Shown here piece after piece: positions 7,863-17,100 of a stretch of DNA of 64,000 nucleotides. The notes under the pieces are model-generated. The model worked only from the letters and a program-made list of their open reading frames with translations, was not told where the DNA came from and did no database searches. The position numbers and the translations under genes are program-made. Numbering within the stretch: the first letter of the stretch is position 1; each line of letters opens with the position of its first letter. The DNA comes from Niabella pedocola. Lineage in GTDB: Bacteria; Bacteroidota; Bacteroidia; Chitinophagales; Chitinophagaceae. The stretch is from contig NZ_JAJNEC010000004.1 in assembly GCF_021044425.1 (NCBI RefSeq), forward strand, positions 186,001-250,000, in the 5' to 3' direction.

Positions 7863-8948
7863 ATGATAACGAGGATCCGATATAAAACCAACATTGTGGT
7901 AATAGGTGCCGGGCAGGCCGGCCTTTCCGCAGCCTATCATTTAAAGAAAAACGGACTGGAAACAGGTAAGGATTTTATCATCCTTGATGAAGCACCGCGC
8001 CCCGGCGGCGCCTGGCAATACCGCTGGCCTTCGCTTACGTTAAGTACGGTGAACCGGATCCATGACCTGCCCGGCATGACTTTTAACGATACCCTTGCCA
8101 CCACTGACACGGCCGTCAGGGCCAGTGTAGCCGTGCCACATTATTACGACCTGTATGAAAAGAAAATGGGCATCCGCGTATACCGGCCGTTAAAGGTTGA
8201 AAAGGTTTATTTTCATGATGAGCGTTTTTACATCGACTCGCCCACTGCCTTGTTCTCTTCCCTGGGCATTATCAATGCAACCGGTACCTGGGAAAACCCC
8301 TACATTCCGGAGTATCCCGGTGCCCGCCTTTTTGAGGGTGTGCAGCTGCATACCAAAGATTTCAAAACTGCTGATGTATTTAAAGGCAAACATGTGGTGG
8401 TGGTGGGTGCCGGCATTTCTGCCATCCAGTTACTGGACCAGATATCAAAAGTTGCCACAACCACCTGGGTTACCCGGCGCCCGCCCGAATTCAGGGAAGG
8501 GCCTTTTGACGATGTAGCGGGGCATCGAGCCGTGGCGCAGGTAGAAGCAAGGGTGCGAAAGGGATTAGCGCCTTTGTCCGTGGTTTCTGTTACCGGGTTG
8601 CCCCTTTCACCTGAAGTGATGGATATGAAAAAAAGAGGCGTCTTAAACCCGCGCCCCATGTTTAGCGAAATAACCAGAGACGGTGTAAAGTGGGCAGACG
8701 GCAGCGAAGAAAAAGCAGATGTGATCCTGTGGAATACCGGTTTTAAAAGTGCCCTGGATCATTTAAAGCCCGTTTTGCCCCGGGAGGAAGGTGGTGGCAT
8801 TCTTATGGCCGGAAGGTTGGCCACCATGGTAGCCAAAGAACCCCGTATCCATCTGGCAGGCTATGGTCCTTCTGCATCCACCATCGGTGCTAACCGTGCG
8901 GGCGCAGCAGCAGCCCGGGAACTGATCCATACATTGGGCATTAAATAA
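7863..8948 (+). CDS. FAD/NAD(P)-dependent monooxygenase-like oxidoreductase (CzcO/YpdA type)
   Basis: A 361-residue two-dinucleotide-fold flavoprotein. The FAD-binding GxGxxG (VIGAGQAG, G15-G20) opens the protein and is followed by PGGAWQYRW, typical of flavin-containing monooxygenase relatives. An ATGTW motif lies at about 139-143. The NADPH fold VVGAGISAIQL begins at about 182, and the terminal ILWNTGFKSALDHL region closes the FAD site. The family includes CzcO-like and YpdA-like proteins; some reduce bacillithiol disulfide, others oxygenate N or S atoms. It is coupled to the LLM monooxygenase 12 bp upstream. Length is slightly short for class B monooxygenases but usual for this subgroup. 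Substrate unknown. Confidence 0.87.
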   Translation: MITRIRYKTNIVVIGAGQAGLSAAYHLKKNGLETGKDFIILDEAPRPGGAWQYRWPSLTLSTVNRIHDLPGMTFNDTLATTDTAVRASVAVPHYYDLYEKKMGIRVYRPLKVEKVYFHDERFYIDSPTALFSSLGIINATGTWENPYIPEYPGARLFEGVQLHTKDFKTADVFKGKHVVVVGAGISAIQLLDQISKVATTTWVTRRPPEFREGPFDDVAGHRAVAQVEARVRKGLAPLSVVSVTGLPLSPEVMDMKKRGVLNPRPMFSEITRDGVKWADGSEEKADVILWNTGFKSALDHLKPVLPREEGGGILMAGRLATMVAKEPRIHLAGYGPSASTIGANRAGAAAARELIHTLGIK

Positions 8949-9121
8949 ATTCCCGTTTAAGAACATAAGCCCCGCCCGAAAACAACCCGTGGATGCCCGT
9001 TAATTGTATATGCGTAAGGGTTTGGCATATTTATTTATTATCTTTTAATACCGTTTCAGCGTTCTTATCATAAGAAGGCCTGTACCTATACGGATCGTTT
9101 ATCATAAACCCCGCTATCATT

Positions 9122-10099
9122 ATGACGGAATTATCAGCAGCAGCCCGTACAAGAAAGCCTGTTACCCTAAAAGGCATATGGAAGGTGATCAAAGAAACTT
9201 TTAAAGGATTTTCAGAACATAAGATCACCAAGCTCAGCGGATCATTGGCTTACTATACGGTATTTTCAATGGGGCCGCTGCTGGTTGTGATCATTTCCCT
9301 TTGTGGATTATTTTTAGGAAGAGAGGCGGTTGAGGGAGAGGTATTTTCTGTGCTACGTGGTTTTGTAGGACAGGACACTGCTATCCAGCTTCAGGAGATC
9401 ATTAAAAATGCCTCCCTTACCGGTAAAAGTAAGATTGCGGCCATTATAGGCGGTGTTACCCTGCTGATTGGTGCCACCACCGTATTCGGAGAGATCCAGG
9501 ACTCCATCAATACCATTTGGGGCCTGAAGGCAAAACCCCGGAGAGGCTGGCTAAAAATGCTGCAGAACCGGTTCCTTTCCTTCTCCGTTATCATCAGCCT
9601 GGGATTCCTGCTATTGGTTTCACTAACCATATCCGGGGTTGTAGAAGGCATCAGCAGCGGACTTCGTGCCAGATACCCGGATGTTACCGTAGTCGTATTC
9701 TATATCCTGAACCTGGTGCTTACATTAGCGATCAGCACGATTATTTTTGCAGTGATCTTTAAGGTGCTCCCGGATGCTCGGATCCGCTGGCGCGATGTGA
9801 TTGCCGGCGCATTGGTTACCGCCTTGCTGTTTATGCTGGGCAAATTTGGCATCTCCCTTTATATTTCGCAAACCAAAGTAGGCAGTACGTATGGGGCGGC
9901 TGGTTCCCTGGTGATCCTGATCGTTTGGGTTTATTATTCATCCATTATCCTGTACCTGGGTGCTGAATTTACAAAGGCCTATGCCGTAGCATATGGAGCC
10001 GATATCCATCCGAATGATTATGCCGTTACCACGAAGGAAGTTACTGTTGAAACCGGCAAAAAAACGGTGCAGGAAACCGAGCAAACCCGGCCGCTTTAA
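9122..10099 (+). CDS. YihY/BrkB family inner-membrane protein
   Basis: A 325-residue integral membrane protein with about six transmembrane helices, among them GSLAYYTVFSMGPLLVVIISL, AAIIGGVTLLIGATTVFGEI, FLSFSVIISLGFLLLVSL, VVVFYILNLVLTLAISTIIFAV and AGSLVILIVWVYYSSIILYL segments. The conserved pattern at the first helix (KLSGSLAYYTVFSMGPL) and the final YLGAEFTKAYA are hallmarks of the YihY/virulence factor BrkB family, once misnamed ribonuclease BN. A polar tail (residues 300-325) is probably cytoplasmic. The role of the family is unsettled. The gene is single; the downstream neighbour is convergent. The start is the first Met, which gives the usual N-terminal cytoplasmic extension. Confidence 0.92.
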   Translation: MTELSAAARTRKPVTLKGIWKVIKETFKGFSEHKITKLSGSLAYYTVFSMGPLLVVIISLCGLFLGREAVEGEVFSVLRGFVGQDTAIQLQEIIKNASLTGKSKIAAIIGGVTLLIGATTVFGEIQDSINTIWGLKAKPRRGWLKMLQNRFLSFSVIISLGFLLLVSLTISGVVEGISSGLRARYPDVTVVVFYILNLVLTLAISTIIFAVIFKVLPDARIRWRDVIAGALVTALLFMLGKFGISLYISQTKVGSTYGAAGSLVILIVWVYYSSIILYLGAEFTKAYAVAYGADIHPNDYAVTTKEVTVETGKKTVQETEQTRPL

Positions 10100-10217
10100 A
10101 ACGCTTTATGTTTAGCAGCGCGTATGAGCGGAGCAACCATTCCTTTACCCGTTTTTATCAATGAAGTGAAGTGTTTTATGAACGTTTCCATTATGACAGC
10201 ACCAGCGGATGTTCCGT

Positions 10218-10568
10218 TCAGGCAACCCGTTCAACGGATGCTACAATCTGCTTAATACTGAACGGTTTGCTGATAAAGTCATCCGCACAGGCTTCTTCCA
10301 TATTATTAAACTGATGCGCCGACATAATGATCACCGGTATATGCCGGGTGCTACGATCGTTCTTCAGCGCCTTGCACAGGTCTACACCATTCCCGTCCGG
10401 AAGCATAATGTCCAGTATAATCAGATCGGGCCGCTTTATTGAAAGCTCCCTGCTCAGATCACCTGCAGAAGCCCCAACCCGAACCTCATATTGCTCCTTT
10501 TTAAGCACGTAGGCTATCAGGTAGCGTATATCATCATCATCTTCTATGACTAAAACATCCTTTTTCAC
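10218..10568 (-). CDS. Single-domain response regulator (receiver only)
   Basis: A CheY-like receiver of 116 residues without output domain. The acidic pocket (VIEDDDD), the phospho-acceptor Asp53 (ILDIMLPDGNGVDL), the Ser of the switch (IIMSAH) and the Lys of ISKPFS are all in place. It follows the PAS histidine kinase gene by 30 bp in the same direction and is its obvious partner. With no DNA-binding domain it probably works by protein contact or as a phosphorelay intermediate. A close paralogue lies at 58566-58952, also directly behind a paralogous kinase. Confidence 0.92.
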   Translation of the reverse strand: MKKDVLVIEDDDDIRYLIAYVLKKEQYEVRVGASAGDLSRELSIKRPDLIILDIMLPDGNGVDLCKALKNDRSTRHIPVIIMSAHQFNNMEEACADDFISKPFSIKQIVASVERVA

Positions 10569-10598
10569 GCTGCTAATTTATAATAAACCCCATCATGA

Positions 10599-11705
10599 CT
10601 AATATTGCCTGGGAATTGAAAATATAAAAACAGATCCGCTGCCTTTCCGGCTTTCCACCCTGATCGATCCGCCATGTCGCACCACAATCTCTTTACTGAT
10701 ATATAAGCCAATCCCCAGGCCGGAAATATGGGACCCGGGATCAACCGCCCGGTAAAACTGGTCAAAAATCCGGGGCAGATGCTCCGCATCGATGCCTACA
10801 CCTTCATCTCTTACCGATACCTCAACCTGGTCTGGTGTTTCCCTTACCTCCAACGTTACCGTTCCGCCCGCAGGGGTGTATTTAACGGCATTATTCAGCA
10901 GGTTGGTCAGCACCTGCTCCAGGCGGATCCGGTCTGCATCTATCATCACCGGTTGCTGGTTCCTGAAGTCGAACTGATGCTTTGCTGCATGCGTAAAACC
11001 GGAAAGGACTTCATGCACCATTGCAACGATATCAAAATGTTCACGCCGAAGCAGCAATTTACCGATCTGAAGCCGCGAAACATCTAAAAGATCATTCATC
11101 AATGCCGTTAATTTATTGGTTTGCCGCACACACCGTTCAATCAAACCCAAATGCAAATTTTCCGGGTCCGTATGCATCTGAAGTACTTCCATAAACCCCC
11201 GCAACGAAGTGATCGGCGTTTTCAGCTCATGTGCGGTTAATGCAATAAACTCATCTTTTTTCCGGCTCAACGTTTTCACCTCTTCATAAAGCCGCTCTTT
11301 TTCCTTCTTGGCCGCAATATTTTCCGAGATATCCCGGGCAATTTTAGAGGCCCCGATAATTTCGCGCCGTTCATTGAATACCGGTGAAATCGTAAGCGAA
11401 ATTGGAATCAGTCTTCCGCTCTTTGCCCTCCGGATCGTTTCAAAATGTTCGATACGCAGCCCCCTGCCGATCTGCTCCAGGATAAAATCCTCCTCATGGA
11501 TCCGGTCTTCCGGTATGATCAGCGAAATATGCCGGCCCAGTATCTCCTCCTCTGTATAGCCAAAAAGCCGCCGGGCAGCCGGGTTCCAGCTGGTAATAAT
11601 TCCTTTTAATGTTTTACTTACAATAGCATCCTGTGATGACGATACGATAGCAGCCAGCAGGGCCTGCCGCTCTTCATCAACCAAACCAGACTTTTGAATA
11701 TCCAT
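10599..11705 (-). CDS. PAS-domain sensor histidine kinase, copy 1
   Basis: A soluble hybrid-free histidine kinase of 368 residues. A PAS/PAC sensor (residues about 15-135; SWNPAARRLFGY, HFETIRR, GASKIARDISE) is joined by a short coiled coil to a HisKA domain with phospho-acceptor His159 (LTAHELKTPITSL) and a HATPase domain (N box NNAVKYTP, G1 DEGVGID, G2 GLGIGLYISKEI). No transmembrane segment is present, so it senses a cytoplasmic signal. It forms a two-gene operon with the receiver protein 30 bp downstream. It aligns without gaps with the kinase at 57428-58531 up to and beyond His159, so the two systems are duplicates. Confidence 0.93.
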   Translation of the reverse strand: MDIQKSGLVDEERQALLAAIVSSSQDAIVSKTLKGIITSWNPAARRLFGYTEEEILGRHISLIIPEDRIHEEDFILEQIGRGLRIEHFETIRRAKSGRLIPISLTISPVFNERREIIGASKIARDISENIAAKKEKERLYEEVKTLSRKKDEFIALTAHELKTPITSLRGFMEVLQMHTDPENLHLGLIERCVRQTNKLTALMNDLLDVSRLQIGKLLLRREHFDIVAMVHEVLSGFTHAAKHQFDFRNQQPVMIDADRIRLEQVLTNLLNNAVKYTPAGGTVTLEVRETPDQVEVSVRDEGVGIDAEHLPRIFDQFYRAVDPGSHISGLGIGLYISKEIVVRHGGSIRVESRKGSGSVFIFSIPRQY

Positions 11706-12167
11706 TTTTATAATTCACTTCGTGCCATAAACATTGCAGGCGCAACTGCATCTATCTGAACCGCTGTTGTCATAGCCGGAAATCATTCATTTATCGTTGA
11801 TAAACACTAACAAAAAACATTCCATTCGTTCACTGCAATATTCCAGTTAAAACTGTTATCACATACGGTGCTGCCACCCTTCCTTCGCTTCCTCCCCGGT
11901 GTTGCAACAGCAACCCTTACCGCAGCGCTGGCCCCCTCGCTTGCGCATTTCCTGTCAGGAACATTTCGTCTAATTTACCAAACTTCAATGATACTTTGCC
12001 TTCGTTTGCTTCAGCAAAAACAAATGTCAATGGACGTCAGCTCCGTTCGATCATTGCCTGCGACATAAACATGTGGAAAATATTGCCCACTATGTAGAAA
12101 TGCGGGATACATAGCCCGCCCGTTGACCGATCAGGTACCACCAGCAGCCATCCCGCCGTTTCATATT
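11706..12167. other. Intergenic region without recognised genes
   Basis: About 460 bp upstream of the kinase gene and downstream of the kinase remnant. It holds the presumed promoter of the kinase operon but no clear TAnnTTTG element, repeat or coding frame that I can defend. Confidence 0.4.
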
Positions 12168-12705
12168 TTATAAAGGGAGTGTAAAGGAGGAAACAGATCC
12201 CTTCCCGGTTTTTGCTTTTGCACATCCAGCACCCGCTATGCCGCCGGATGATCTGCTCCGCAATATAGAGACCCAGGCCGATACCTTGTGAGGTTCCTGT
12301 ATTTCCGGAATTTGCCCGGCAAACCCGTTTAAATATTTTTTGCAGGTGTTCTTCCGAAATATCATATCCCTCATCCTGTATGCTGTCCCTGATGGCCGCT
12401 TCTGTTTGTTCCGTCCGGATAATGATCCTGCTTTCCCGGGGCGAATATTTGATCGCATTCGACAAAAGATTGGTCACCACCTGGCCAATGCGCTCCCGGT
12501 CTGCCTGCGCGGTTGGCAGCGCTTCAAACTGCAATTCAAAATAATGTTTCGTGGTTCTCCTGATCTCCTCTACCCGCTCGCTCAACAGTTCATTGATGTT
12601 TAACGGCAGCCGGTGCAGGTTCAACTTTCCTTCGGATATTTTAGGTATCCGGCAGGTCATTGATCAGGTTAATCAACCGGTTGATATGGGCATTTTACAG
12701 AAAGG
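12168..12705 (-). pseudogene. Degraded histidine kinase remnant
   Basis: Parts of a HisKA/HATPase kinase are recognisable in three successive frames on the minus strand. INRLINLINDL (near 12700-12660) is the end of a HisKA domain and runs into a stop. The next frame carries KISEGKLNLHRLPLNINELL and then the ATPase core (LLSNAIKYSPR, QDEGYDIS, GIGLGLYIAEQI). The natural C terminus GSVSSFTLPL is in yet another frame, ending at 12168. At least two frameshifts and the loss of the sensor and phospho-acceptor region make this non-functional. It resembles the intact PAS kinases in the window and may be a third decayed copy. Confidence 0.8.
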
Positions 12706-12796
12706 CCGGCCGCTGCACATGACCGGGCGCAGCGCTTTCACTAGCATGCTTTTTGTACGGCCTACAATGTATTTCCTAACATAAAAATGCATCCTC

Positions 12797-13575
12797 ATGC
12801 CCGAACTGCCCGACCTTCAGGTTTTCAGCCGGAATCTTAGCCACGCGCTTCAAACAAAGCCGCTTCGGCATCTGTATCTTGATACAACCGGAAAAACACG
12901 AACCACGGAGAAAGCACTCAATGAGGCACTCGCCGGAAAGAAATTAAAGGCGGTTCCCGGCTCGGGAAACAATTGTTGTTTGATTTTGGTACAAACGCGC
13001 AACTGGCATTGCACCTGATGCTTCATGGTAAGCTGCTATGGCTGGAAGCTGGTGATGAGCCTCCCAAACATTGCATCGCACGCCTGGAGTTTCCGGGGAT
13101 TACGCTTGCCCTGACCGATTTTCAAAAAGCAGCCCATTTCACCTTAAACCCCGAACCCGCAAAGGCAGCAGATGCCCTGTCGGATACGTTATCCGCGGCA
13201 TGGTTAAAAGCACAGCTCACCGGAAGCCGGGCAACGATTAAGGCCGTGCTGATGGATCAAAAACGGATTGCCGGCATCGGGAATGCGTATGCAGATGAGA
13301 TCTTATGGGCCGCCCGGATTGCACCCGGTTCCATTGCCGGTAAGATACCGGGCGCTGCCATCACCCATCTTGCAAAAGCCATAAAGCAGGTTTTAAAGAA
13401 CGCGGAAAAACAGATCCTGAAACAACAACCGGAGGCGATATCCGGAGAGGCCAGGGATTTTATGAAGGTGCACAACAGTCACAAAAAAAACAGCCCCTCG
13501 GGTGCTGCCATCCTCAAAACAACGCTCGGTAGCCGCTCCACTTATTATACAGATGAACAGGTATTATATACCTGA
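12797..13575 (+). pseudogene. Fpg/Nei family DNA glycosylase, frameshifted
   Basis: Base-excision repair glycosylase with a single frameshift. The first frame (12797 to about 12958) gives MPELPDLQVFSRNL, with the catalytic Pro2 and Glu3, up to KKLKAVP. The second frame (from about 12958) continues RLGKQLLFDFGTNAQ, the MLHGKLLW strand, and the H2TH helices (MDQKRIAGIGNAYADEILW). One missing C in the CCC run at 12956-12958 would restore a continuous protein of about 259 residues. The C-terminal finger (HNSHKKNSPSGAAI ... GRSTYYTDEQ) keeps the beta-hairpin pattern but lacks the four Cys, i.e. a zincless finger. The end overlaps the convergent glycosidase-like gene by 12 bp. True mutation and sequencing error cannot be separated from one sequence. 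Confidence 0.85.
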
Positions 13576-14832
13576 CACACCGCTTCTACCCTGTTCTTTA
13601 ATACAGGAAATGCCATTCCCGGTGCATCCCAGGCCTACACATTTTTCCAGGTCTGTAAAGTCTGCCGGGGTTTCTTTTTTTTCCATGGCAGCAATAACTC
13701 CTGCCAGCTCTTCCTGGCAACGGGTTAATGCAGCAGCAAAGGGTGTATGAAGCACCCGCTTCAGCGAATCATCGGGAATATCCCAAAGCCCGCAACGATG
13801 CCAGCGCCCGGGCTCGTTCCAGTCTGGCCGGTCCAAAACCGGATATAAACAGATCCCCCAAAAGGGAATCGCTTCCTCCAGTACCTTCCGGCATTCGCGT
13901 GTGATCATTTGTATCCATTGAGGCCGGTCTTCCAGCGGGTGACTGGTTTCGCTTAAAAGGATGGGGCGTCCGTAACGTTGGTATACTTCCCGCAGCAATA
14001 TATGCAGAGGCCTTGCTTCCGGCAGGTGCTCCGGCGCCTTCCAGTCTGCAATCCGGTTGCCGGGATAAAACCACTGGCTGTCGTAATAATAGTCGAAGCC
14101 CAGTATATCCAGGTATTCCATAGATCCGCCCAGCTCCGGACAAAGCCGTCCGCAAAGCATGTCAAGACATTGAAACCGGTTTTCATTGATCTGCTCCGCG
14201 GCTTCCAGCGCGTCCGGATGATGTATATCGGGCAATACCTGTGTAAGTGGCTCCACGGTAAGCATGCGTGCCGCAGGATCAACGGCTTTAATGGCTTTGA
14301 TGCCTGCGATATAGCTTTTCATCAGCTGGTATTTCACCTGCCATCCAATACCCTGGCAATAAGGAGCTGTATGGCAGACTTCACCGCCCATCCAGGCAAG
14401 GAAACCGGCTTCATTGATCGGTGTTATAATCAGCTGCTCGTCGGGGAAACAGGTTTTATGAAAATGCACAAAGGACGTACACATCGCCCGGAACCGGTCC
14501 GTAAATTTCGGATGCAGCGGTGTAAGATCATCCGGGAAACCAAAGTGGCACAGATCATATACCACCTGCAGGTTATTTTGAATGGCTGCCGCGCTCCGGT
14601 TCCGGATCTCGCTCCAGTCATACTGGTAGGGTTGGCGCTCCACCATGCTCCAGCGGATCCCCTCCCGAACGGTTTTAATATGAAAGGGCTCCAGCAAGCG
14701 ATAGTCGGTCTGCAACAGGTCTAAATGACCGGTCGTTTTTAAAAGATCGATCCGGTCTCCATGCAGGTTCAGATGATCGCTGCATTCGTACCCGGCCATC
14801 CAGAAGCTCCGGAAAGGGTTGATGGCATTCAT
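13564..14832 (-). CDS. Clan-A (GH1-like) glycosidase-related protein
   Basis: A 422-residue (beta/alpha)8-barrel protein related to family 1 glycoside hydrolases. The acid/base motif is PINEAGF (Glu141; TxNEP in classical GH1) and the nucleophile motif is LLSETSH (Glu295). Other barrel motifs are FWMAGYECSDH, KTVREGIRWSMVE, VYDLCHFGFPDDL and DILGFDYYYDSQW. No signal peptide is seen, so the protein is probably cytoplasmic. Its start overlaps the stop of the UDP-galactopyranose mutase gene by 4 bp (ATGA), showing translational coupling in an operon with a glycosyltransferase. The C-terminal 40 residues contain several Cys (KCVGLGCTGNGISC). Whether it hydrolyses a glycan made by its neighbours or has another role is unknown. 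Confidence 0.82.
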   Translation of the reverse strand: MNAINPFRSFWMAGYECSDHLNLHGDRIDLLKTTGHLDLLQTDYRLLEPFHIKTVREGIRWSMVERQPYQYDWSEIRNRSAAAIQNNLQVVYDLCHFGFPDDLTPLHPKFTDRFRAMCTSFVHFHKTCFPDEQLIITPINEAGFLAWMGGEVCHTAPYCQGIGWQVKYQLMKSYIAGIKAIKAVDPAARMLTVEPLTQVLPDIHHPDALEAAEQINENRFQCLDMLCGRLCPELGGSMEYLDILGFDYYYDSQWFYPGNRIADWKAPEHLPEARPLHILLREVYQRYGRPILLSETSHPLEDRPQWIQMITRECRKVLEEAIPFWGICLYPVLDRPDWNEPGRWHRCGLWDIPDDSLKRVLHTPFAAALTRCQEELAGVIAAMEKKETPADFTDLEKCVGLGCTGNGISCIKEQGRSGVSGI

Positions 14833-15980
14833 GGTTTAACTGCATCCTTTAAATTGATCACCGCTCCGTTCGCAGATGGCGGAACCATGGCTGCTTTCAG
14901 TTTTTTAAAAAGCGTAAGTGATTGTGCAATCACCTGGTCCATGTTATAGTACTTATATGTACCCAGCCGCCCGGTAAAGTGTACATCCGGCAGCGCTGCT
15001 GCAAGCTGGCAGTATTTATTATACATTTCCTGGTTCTCCTTCCTGGGTACCGGGTAATAAGGATCCCCCTGCTCCACCGGGTATTCATACACGATGGTGG
15101 TTTTGGGATGATGTTGACCGGTTAGCTTTTTAAATTCGGTGATCCGGGTATACAGCTGCGACATGGGGAAATTTACCGTACCCTTCGATTGGTAGCTTTC
15201 CATATCGAAGGTTTCAAACCTGAAATCGATGGAGCGATAAGGCAACCGGCCGTAACAATAGCCGAAGAAACGGTCGATAGGCCCGGTATAAATGGTTTGC
15301 TGATGCGGAATGCTGTCCTTTACCTCCTCGTAATCGGTATTCAGCATTACATGGATATTCGGATGTGAAAGCAGGGTATCAAACAACCGGGTATACCCGT
15401 GCAGCGGCATTGCCTGGTAAGTATCTGTAAAATACCGGTTGTCCTTATTTAAACGGGTAGGAACACGGGCTGTTACAGATGCGTCCAGTTCTGAAGGGTC
15501 GAGGTTCCACTGCTTTTTTGTATACCCCTTAAAAAACTTTTCATACAGTACGCGGCCAACGCTGTTTATCACTACATCTTCGGAGGTAAGTATCGGCGCT
15601 ACTTTTTCCGATTGCGTGCCTAAAAAAGCAGCCATTTCATCAACGGAAAGGTTCAAGCCATAGAGTTGATTGATCGTGTTGAGGTTAATGGGAATCGGCA
15701 CCAGCTGCCCGTCTACACTCGCCAGTACTTCATGTTCATAAGGCCGCCAATCGGTAAACCTGCTGAGGTAGGTAAATACCTCCCGGGAATTGGTATGAAA
15801 TATATGAGGACCGTACTTATGCACCAGTACCCCCTGCTCATTATAATAGTCATAGGTATTGCCGCCGATATGATTGCGCTTATCGATGATCAATACTTTC
15901 TTATTACACTGAGACGCCATCCGTTCTGCGATCACGCTGCCCGCAAAGCCGCATCCGACAATTAAATAATCAAACATCAT
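14829..15980 (-). CDS. glf: UDP-galactopyranose mutase
   Basis: Flavoenzyme that interconverts UDP-galactopyranose and UDP-galactofuranose, giving the donor for galactofuranose-containing glycans. The start MMFDYLIVGCGFAGSV (15980 or 15977) is chosen because the FAD-binding GxGxxG begins a few residues later and the glycosyltransferase stop lies at 15982. Further UGM features are KRNHIGGNTYDYYNEQGV, HKYGPHIFHTN, the RVPTRLNKDNRYFTD segment with the substrate Arg region, and RLGTYKYYNMDQVI at the C terminus. The length of 383 aa is normal. It is the middle gene of a three-gene operon, 1 bp after the glycosyltransferase and overlapping the glycosidase-like gene by 4 bp. Confidence 0.95.
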   Translation of the reverse strand: MMFDYLIVGCGFAGSVIAERMASQCNKKVLIIDKRNHIGGNTYDYYNEQGVLVHKYGPHIFHTNSREVFTYLSRFTDWRPYEHEVLASVDGQLVPIPINLNTINQLYGLNLSVDEMAAFLGTQSEKVAPILTSEDVVINSVGRVLYEKFFKGYTKKQWNLDPSELDASVTARVPTRLNKDNRYFTDTYQAMPLHGYTRLFDTLLSHPNIHVMLNTDYEEVKDSIPHQQTIYTGPIDRFFGYCYGRLPYRSIDFRFETFDMESYQSKGTVNFPMSQLYTRITEFKKLTGQHHPKTTIVYEYPVEQGDPYYPVPRKENQEMYNKYCQLAAALPDVHFTGRLGTYKYYNMDQVIAQSLTLFKKLKAAMVPPSANGAVINLKDAVKP

Positions 15981-15981
15981 T

Positions 15982-17100
15982 TTAAACTTTTTGTAGTTGT
16001 GTATCATTGATGGTGTCCGCAATACAAAGATTCATTCCCGCCCAGGTATGATCCCATGAGAGCGTTTCGAGGAAATCATCGGTCCGTTCAACCCGTCGGG
16101 CATCATAGGTTACCAGTTCCAGTTCACCATATTTTATAAAGTCATCCACCGTATCTGCAATATCCACCAGCCCCATGTCGCCATAAGGCGTTACCACATC
16201 CGTTATCGCTGTGGCAATTACCGGTTTCCCGGCAGCCAGGTATTCCGGCGTCTTGGTAGGGCTTATAAACTGCGTATGCATGTTCAGGGCAAAAGGCAGT
16301 ATGGCCACATCCCAGGTACTGATATACCCGGGCAGGTCTTCATAACGCTTCATCCCTAAATAATGAATATTCTGATGCCGGGGCAACCGTTCCGGGTCAA
16401 TTTTCACAACCGGACCGATGAATATGAACTGCCACTCGGGTTTGCGGACGGCGAGTGTTTCAATCAGATCTATATCCAGCCGTTCATCGATCACTCCAAA
16501 AAAACCAAAGCGCGGAAACGGTATGGCTGTCTGATCCGGCAGGTCGTACCACATATTCCGGGCCCTGAAAAAATGTTCCTTGTCAATACTGCTGGGAAAG
16601 CAGTGTATATTGGAATGCCGGTGCTTTTTGGCGTTATACAGGCTTTGTCCGCCCGTAAATACGATGGCCGCTTTTTCCAGCAATTCGTTCTCCAGCGTAA
16701 GCATTGCAGCCGGGGCATCTTTAAAGGCCGCCAGCTCATCCATGCAATCATAAATGGTCATTTCCGGTTGCAGGTGCCGGGTGTATTCCAGCGCCATGGG
16801 TGTATAATACCAGGCATAAAAGCTTTGTATATTATAGGTGCCGAAAATAGCATCAATAACCCGCTGCAGCCGTTCGTGCATGCAGCTGTGGTCCTCGTCA
16901 TGAAGATGGGGTGTCATGATCCGGACTCCAGAAGGACTTAACGTAACTTCATAGCCATCCGGCTTTTTATTAAACACCGGTTCCTCAATATAAAAAACGC
17001 GGTACAGTTTGGTAAAACGGCTGATAATGTGCTGCGGTCTTTGATAAACAAAGTTCCATCTCAGATGTGAAAACGTGACCAGGTCTGTTTTGCTTTGCAT
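15982..17100 (-). CDS. GT-B glycosyltransferase (family 4/TuaH-like)
   Basis: A 372-residue glycosyltransferase with two Rossmann-like halves. The start MQSKTDLVTFSHLRWNFVYQ at 17100 is preferred over an extension to 17226 because the N-terminal HLRWNFVYQRPQH motif is characteristic of this group (TuaH-like). The N-terminal half includes TIYDCMDELAAF; the C-terminal nucleotide-sugar half includes FGFFGVIDERLD, FIFIGPVVK, NIHYLGMKRYEDLP and the donor-binding PTKTPEYLAAGKPVIAT. It heads the operon with glf and the glycosidase-like gene and could use UDP-galactofuranose or transfer the preceding sugar. There is no membrane segment. The acceptor is unknown. Confidence 0.88.
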   Translation of the reverse strand: MQSKTDLVTFSHLRWNFVYQRPQHIISRFTKLYRVFYIEEPVFNKKPDGYEVTLSPSGVRIMTPHLHDEDHSCMHERLQRVIDAIFGTYNIQSFYAWYYTPMALEYTRHLQPEMTIYDCMDELAAFKDAPAAMLTLENELLEKAAIVFTGGQSLYNAKKHRHSNIHCFPSSIDKEHFFRARNMWYDLPDQTAIPFPRFGFFGVIDERLDIDLIETLAVRKPEWQFIFIGPVVKIDPERLPRHQNIHYLGMKRYEDLPGYISTWDVAILPFALNMHTQFISPTKTPEYLAAGKPVIATAITDVVTPYGDMGLVDIADTVDDFIKYGELELVTYDARRVERTDDFLETLSWDHTWAGMNLCIADTINDTQLQKV

